DNA from: Paenibacillus mesophilus
Lineage (GTDB): Bacteria > Bacillota > Bacilli > Paenibacillales > NBRC-103111
Direction: 5' to 3'
Length of the DNA stretch: 64,000 nt
Assembly (NCBI RefSeq): GCF_005938385.1
Contig: NZ_VCRA01000005.1
Span: 124,001-188,000 of the forward strand
Positions within the stretch are counted from its first letter, which is position 1; every line of letters starts with the position of its first letter. Positions 60,364-64,000 of the stretch are shown here, piece by piece. Made by a program: the position numbers and the translations under genes. Below the pieces are notes generated by a model. The model searched no databases. It was not told the origin of the DNA and saw only the letters and a program-made list of their open reading frames with translations.

Positions 60364-62019
60364 TTACGCCTTGCGCGCGAGCAGCGCAACGATCTCTTCG
60401 TGTCCTTTGCGTTTCGCCCATGCAACCGGATGCGCCCAAGCCGTATCCGAAGGCAAGCTCGGGTCGGCCCCATGCTCCAGCAAAAACCGGACCATCTCCG
60501 TTTGACCGAACTTCGCCGCCCATCCGAGCGGAGTCGAATCGTATTCCGCCTCGACCGCATGGAGATCGGCTCCATACTTCAGCAGCAGCCTCGCGAACGG
60601 GACGTTGCCGAGCCATGCCGCTTTATGGAGATACGTAACGCCGAGCCAGTTCGCGTTGTTCGGGTCGGCTCCCGAATCAAGCAAATAGCTTACCATGTCC
60701 ATCCCGGTATCGACGGCATAGCCGATATAGTTGTTCGCGTACCATGGTGCATTCAAATCCGCTCCGCTGCGGATCAGCATTTTGACAATGTCCATATGCC
60801 CGTATCCTGCCGCCATGCAGAGCGGTCCGTAATCGCCGCCCTCATTTACCGAAGAAGGAGAGCCTTTAATAATTTCGGCAGCCAAATCGATTCGCCCGGT
60901 CCAGCAAGCCAAATCCAACGTCATCGAAGCTCCGTACGAATAGAGCAAGCTGACCATTTCATGATAGCCCTTCTTTATCGCTAGGCCTAACGGGCTTGCC
61001 CCCGCCTCCACGGAGCCGTTCGGATCCGCGCCTTGCTCAAGCAGCAGTTTGACGCACTCCATATGCCCGTCCATAACGGCGCCCCATAGCGCACTTCCGC
61101 GCGCCGCCCCCCTTTCATCCATGTTCGGGTCGGCCCCGTGCGCCAGCAGCAGCTTGACCGCAGCCGTATGCCCTTGCCTGGCCGCGTAGCTCAGCGGTCT
61201 TTTGTCCACGCTATTTTTCCGGTTCACGAGTGACGGGTCTTCCCTCAGCAATGCGGCCATATGTTCAGAATCCCCTACGGCGGCGGCGGTCCATATGTCG
61301 TATACGCCGCTTCGGGCGACCACATATCCTTGCAGAAACCATTGATTGCGCAGCGCTTGCGGATTTAAGTCGCGATTGGCCCGGAACCAATAATCGCCTT
61401 CGACGGCAAGCTGATGCGGCGTCGCGCCGTCCGCTCTCGCGGCTTGAAAGTCCGCTCCGCGTCGGAGCAATTCGTCAATGAGCCCGATTTGCCTGGTAAG
61501 GACCGCCCAGTGCAGCGGTGTGTTGCCGCGTTCATCGCCGCTATGAATCAAATCCGGGCGGTTGTCCAATTCGTTCAGCGCCTTGTCTGGCAGGCCAGCT
61601 TTGATCAGCTCCGCGATACCGCTTCCGGCCGGCGACGTCTGATAGTTTCGCGACAGGTGCTCCTCCAGCATACGCGCGATGGCTACATATTCCCGATCTT
61701 GAGCTTTGGTTAGAGGCGTGTCTTGCCACCCTAACGTTTTCTCGGTCGCATCCGCCCCATAGCGAAGCAGCAGTTTGACTGCATCGGAATGTCCGAACCT
61801 GACGGCAAAATGCAAAGGCGTGTAATATCCCCATGAACAATTGGCCAGACCGGGATTCTGACTCAGCAACTGCTCCAGCGCCGCACTGTCTCCGCTGATG
61901 GAGCCGGCAAACGTATTCCAAGCGTCGTCACCATGTTCGATGCGTAATGCTTCCGGCACGATCGGCTTGTTTCCGTTTACCCCGGATCGTTCGTTGCGAT
62001 TGTGGGTCACCTCGTTCAT
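60364..62019 (-). CDS. Ankyrin-repeat protein
   Basis: A 551-residue cytosolic protein made almost entirely of about eleven ankyrin repeats from residue about 50 to the end. Typical units are TPLHFAVRFGHSDAVKLLL, TPLHWAVLTRQIGLIDELL, RPLSYAARQGHTAAVKLLL and TPLGWAAKFGQTEMVRFLL, each closed by GADxx. The N-terminal 30 residues have no recognisable domain. Ankyrin arrays mediate protein binding; the partner is unknown. It is a single-gene unit with its own terminator, between the lyase operon and a glutathione-peroxidase gene. Confidence 0.92.
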   Translation of the reverse strand: MNEVTHNRNERSGVNGNKPIVPEALRIEHGDDAWNTFAGSISGDSAALEQLLSQNPGLANCSWGYYTPLHFAVRFGHSDAVKLLLRYGADATEKTLGWQDTPLTKAQDREYVAIARMLEEHLSRNYQTSPAGSGIAELIKAGLPDKALNELDNRPDLIHSGDERGNTPLHWAVLTRQIGLIDELLRRGADFQAARADGATPHQLAVEGDYWFRANRDLNPQALRNQWFLQGYVVARSGVYDIWTAAAVGDSEHMAALLREDPSLVNRKNSVDKRPLSYAARQGHTAAVKLLLAHGADPNMDERGAARGSALWGAVMDGHMECVKLLLEQGADPNGSVEAGASPLGLAIKKGYHEMVSLLYSYGASMTLDLACWTGRIDLAAEIIKGSPSSVNEGGDYGPLCMAAGYGHMDIVKMLIRSGADLNAPWYANNYIGYAVDTGMDMVSYLLDSGADPNNANWLGVTYLHKAAWLGNVPFARLLLKYGADLHAVEAEYDSTPLGWAAKFGQTEMVRFLLEHGADPSLPSDTAWAHPVAWAKRKGHEEIVALLARKA

Positions 62020-62133
62020 CCTTTCCTGTTATTAGTAATAACTATAACGATTATTGTTTTTATATATTTGACCAATAAACAATAGGAACGTACTATATAT
62101 TTACAATCATAGTGGAAATGAAGGAGAAATGAT

Positions 62134-62691
62134 ATGATGTCTATTTATGATTTTCAAGTAAACGCCATGAGCGGAAAGTGCGTCGAATTGTCCAGCCACA
62201 GCGGTAAAGTTCTGCTCCTTGTCAATACGGCCAGCAGGTGCAGCTATTCCCGACAGTTCGCCGAGCTCCAGAATCTTTATGATAAGTACCGCGAGCAAGG
62301 CTTTGAAATTCTCGGCTTTCCTTGCAATCAATTCAACGGGAAAGAACCCGGGAGCAATTCGGAAGTTCAAAATTATTGTGAAAGCACCTTCGGAGTGACG
62401 TTTCCTTTATTCGAGAAAGTAGATGTCCAAGGATCATCCGCTCATCCTTTGTTTCAATATCTCGTGCGGCAAGCTCCGTTTCGAGGCTTCGATATCGAGT
62501 CGCCGAACGGACTATGGATGCAAAGCTTTCTGCAGGAAAAGCATCCGGACCTATACGCCGGTGACGGGATCAAGTGGAATTTCTCCAAATTTTTGATAGA
62601 CCGGGACGGCCAAGTATACGATAGATACGAAACGACGACGGAACCATCGGAGATAGAACCATATATCAGGTCACTGCTTTCGGTAAAATGA
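62134..62691 (+). CDS. Glutathione peroxidase family protein (thioredoxin-dependent type)
   Basis: A 185-residue peroxidase of the BsaA/Gpx family. The catalytic Cys36 lies in LVNTASRCSYSRQFAELQ, the FPCNQFNGKEPG motif with Cys64 follows, and the Trp-Asn motif is IKWNFSKFLIDRDG near residue 150. Bacterial Cys-type members usually reduce peroxides with thioredoxin rather than glutathione, which fits this class of organism. The ribosome site is GGAG before tandem ATGs. It is monocistronic and stress-related, unrelated to the sugar genes. Confidence 0.93.
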   Translation: MMSIYDFQVNAMSGKCVELSSHSGKVLLLVNTASRCSYSRQFAELQNLYDKYREQGFEILGFPCNQFNGKEPGSNSEVQNYCESTFGVTFPLFEKVDVQGSSAHPLFQYLVRQAPFRGFDIESPNGLWMQSFLQEKHPDLYAGDGIKWNFSKFLIDRDGQVYDRYETTTEPSEIEPYIRSLLSVK

Positions 62692-62694
62692 CGC

Positions 62695-62727
62695 AAAGAA
62701 ACAGGCCGCAGTGTTCCAGCAGCCTGT
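62695..62727. terminator. Terminator between convergent gpx and binding-protein genes
   Basis: Arms ACAGGC and GCCTGT around a long loop; the minus strand has a TTTCTTTG tract and the plus strand is weaker. Confidence 0.65.
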
Positions 62728-62752
62728 CTCATAAAGCTATGATCACGAAACT

Positions 62753-64000
62753 TTACTTCTTGGTTTCCTCGCTAAGCAGCTTATTGATTTCCGTCTCCGC
62801 GTTTCTCATGATCGTATTCAGATCACCTTTGCCGTCGACGTAGTCGTCCGTCGCTCTGGAATAAATCGGCGATATTTTTGATTCGAGCGGGCTTTTCCAC
62901 GACATCGGAGAGAAGCCGTTCTTAATAATAGACTTGAGGTTTTTACCCGAAATGCTGCTTTTCGTGCCGAAAGCGTTAATAATTTTGTCGTTCAGGACAA
63001 CCGGAATGATCGCTCTCTCCGAATAGGCGAGCTGCACTTCCTCCGTCAGCATATGCTTGAGCACTTCCATCGCCTCGTCCTTGAATTTGCTCGTGGACGT
63101 AATGCCGAACAGCGTCGGAATCGGCTGCGGTCCTTTGTTCGCCGATTCTTTGTAGATCGGATACGTAACCATATCCCAGTTGATCGCGGACATGTCCGTA
63201 TTTTGGAACAAGTTGGCCAAGGCGTCGAGCATCCCCGTGTTTTGCTCTTTAAGAAATTCGTTCGTATATATTTTTTTCTTGTCCGCCGTTTCCCGCATCT
63301 GGAGTATTTTATCGAACACGATCTTCCAACGCTCGTCGGATACGATAGTCGCCTTGTTCGTCTTCTGATCGACGTGCGGAAGCGCGATCGAGGAAGAGAT
63401 CATATGGTTTGCATACACGTAACCGATTCCGTAGTAAGTCGTACCCCCGTCCACCCGCTTCAACTTCTTGGCCACTTCCAGCACTTGATCCCAGTTCATG
63501 CCGTCTTGGGGGTAGCTCACGCCGAATTTATCGAATAGCAATTTATTGTAATACAAAGCGCCGGTGTTGGAAATAAGCGGCAGCGCATAGAGCTTGTTCT
63601 CGTCGGACAAAGTGCGGATGGAGTCCATCGTCGCTTTGTCGATAGCGCTTACATTTACACCATGCTTTTTATTCAGCTCATTCATATCGAGCTCGAGCTT
63701 GAATTCTTTCATCCGCCCGATCGTCGTGCTTGCCGCTCCCCAAAAGACGTCGATTTGCTGTCCGGCCGCAACCAGTTCCGGCAGCGACGTCCCCGCACCG
63801 GTCGGAATGTATTTGATTTTGTAATCCGGGAACTTCTTCCTCATCGTATCGCCGAACCGTTCGTTAAACGCTTCGACGGTCCATCCTGAGTCGGAAGCAA
63901 ATACGAGCTCGACGTTCTCTTTCTTGACCGGCTGCTGCTGGGCGGACTTATCGGACGCGTTTTCTTTCTCCGCGTTCGGACCGCAAGCCGTCAATAAGGC
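62753..64000 (-). CDS. ABC transporter solute-binding lipoprotein (family 1), no. 6, partial
   Basis: The gene runs off the window edge; the first residues of its signal peptide are missing. The visible part begins inside the lipobox (LLTACG) and continues VELVFASDSGWTVEAFNERF, GALYYNKLLFDKFGVSYPQD, MNWDQVLEVAKKLKRVDGG and a C-terminal VDGKGDLNTIMRNAETEINK. It is closest to number 2. No transport permease lies between it and the ankyrin gene. Its promoter is outside the window. Confidence 0.92.
   Translation of the reverse strand, partial: ALLTACGPNAEKENASDKSAQQQPVKKENVELVFASDSGWTVEAFNERFGDTMRKKFPDYKIKYIPTGAGTSLPELVAAGQQIDVFWGAASTTIGRMKEFKLELDMNELNKKHGVNVSAIDKATMDSIRTLSDENKLYALPLISNTGALYYNKLLFDKFGVSYPQDGMNWDQVLEVAKKLKRVDGGTTYYGIGYVYANHMISSSIALPHVDQKTNKATIVSDERWKIVFDKILQMRETADKKKIYTNEFLKEQNTGMLDALANLFQNTDMSAINWDMVTYPIYKESANKGPQPIPTLFGITSTSKFKDEAMEVLKHMLTEEVQLAYSERAIIPVVLNDKIINAFGTKSSISGKNLKSIIKNGFSPMSWKSPLESKISPIYSRATDDYVDGKGDLNTIMRNAETEINKLLSEETKK

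Overview
The window reads as chromosomal DNA of a mid-GC, endospore-forming Firmicute of the Paenibacillaceae type (Paenibacillus/Cohnella-like). This is an inference from a GerA/GerB/GerC germination operon, a PdaA-type cortex deacetylase, AGGAGG-like ribosome sites with frequent TTG/GTG starts, many lipoprotein sugar-binding proteins and YesM/YesN-type regulation. I saw no rRNA, tRNA, insertion sequence or CRISPR array.

Layout. 0.2-4.7 kb: alpha/beta hydrolase with its TetR-like regulator, then an SGNH hydrolase/ABC-2 exporter operon. 4.9-10.6 kb: a glycan-building island with two paralogous GT2 glycosyltransferases, a DUF6492-like transferase, a GT11 fucosyltransferase-like enzyme, a methyltransferase and GalE. 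10.6-16.7 kb: a spore-germinant receptor operon with the unusual order gerA-gerB-gerC-gerB-gerC. 16.9-29.7 kb: housekeeping and envelope genes (DacA, DUF421, PdaA, YibQ-like deacetylase, UppP, TrxA, Rrf2 regulator, DUF2935) plus a eukaryotic-type HisA. 28.0-32.6 kb: a patch with several reading-frame lesions, comprising a frameshifted BtrH-like gene, an ECF sigma gene with no good start codon, fused remnants of an oxidoreductase and a beta-helix protein, and a possibly frameshifted oxidoreductase tail.

30.7-64 kb is a large carbohydrate-acquisition region. It holds two Tat-exported beta-helix (pectate-lyase-superfamily) proteins, a Gfo/Idh oxidoreductase, a DegT-type aminotransferase, a neutral-ceramidase-like hydrolase, and a GDSL hydrolase. 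It also has a PL8 chondroitin/hyaluronan-type lyase, a sulfatase, six family-1 solute-binding lipoproteins, one CUT1 permease pair and a YesM/YesN two-component system. Two further AraC regulators lie here. Lyase and sulfatase both lack signal peptides, which suggests oligosaccharides are imported and finished inside the cell. No ABC ATPase for the sugar permeases is present, so a shared MsmX-type ATPase elsewhere is likely.

The most striking new signal is regulatory. Three promoter classes in the carbohydrate region each carry a direct repeat with a 21-bp period, and each lies near a different AraC-type regulator. Class I (TTTGACC-like) precedes a binding-protein gene and the aminotransferase gene. 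Class II (CGAACAA) precedes the second beta-helix operon. Class III (ATGTAAA) precedes both the permease-yesMN operon and the binding protein-sulfatase operon. The lyase gene also has a terminator-like hairpin in its leader, suggesting conditional readthrough.
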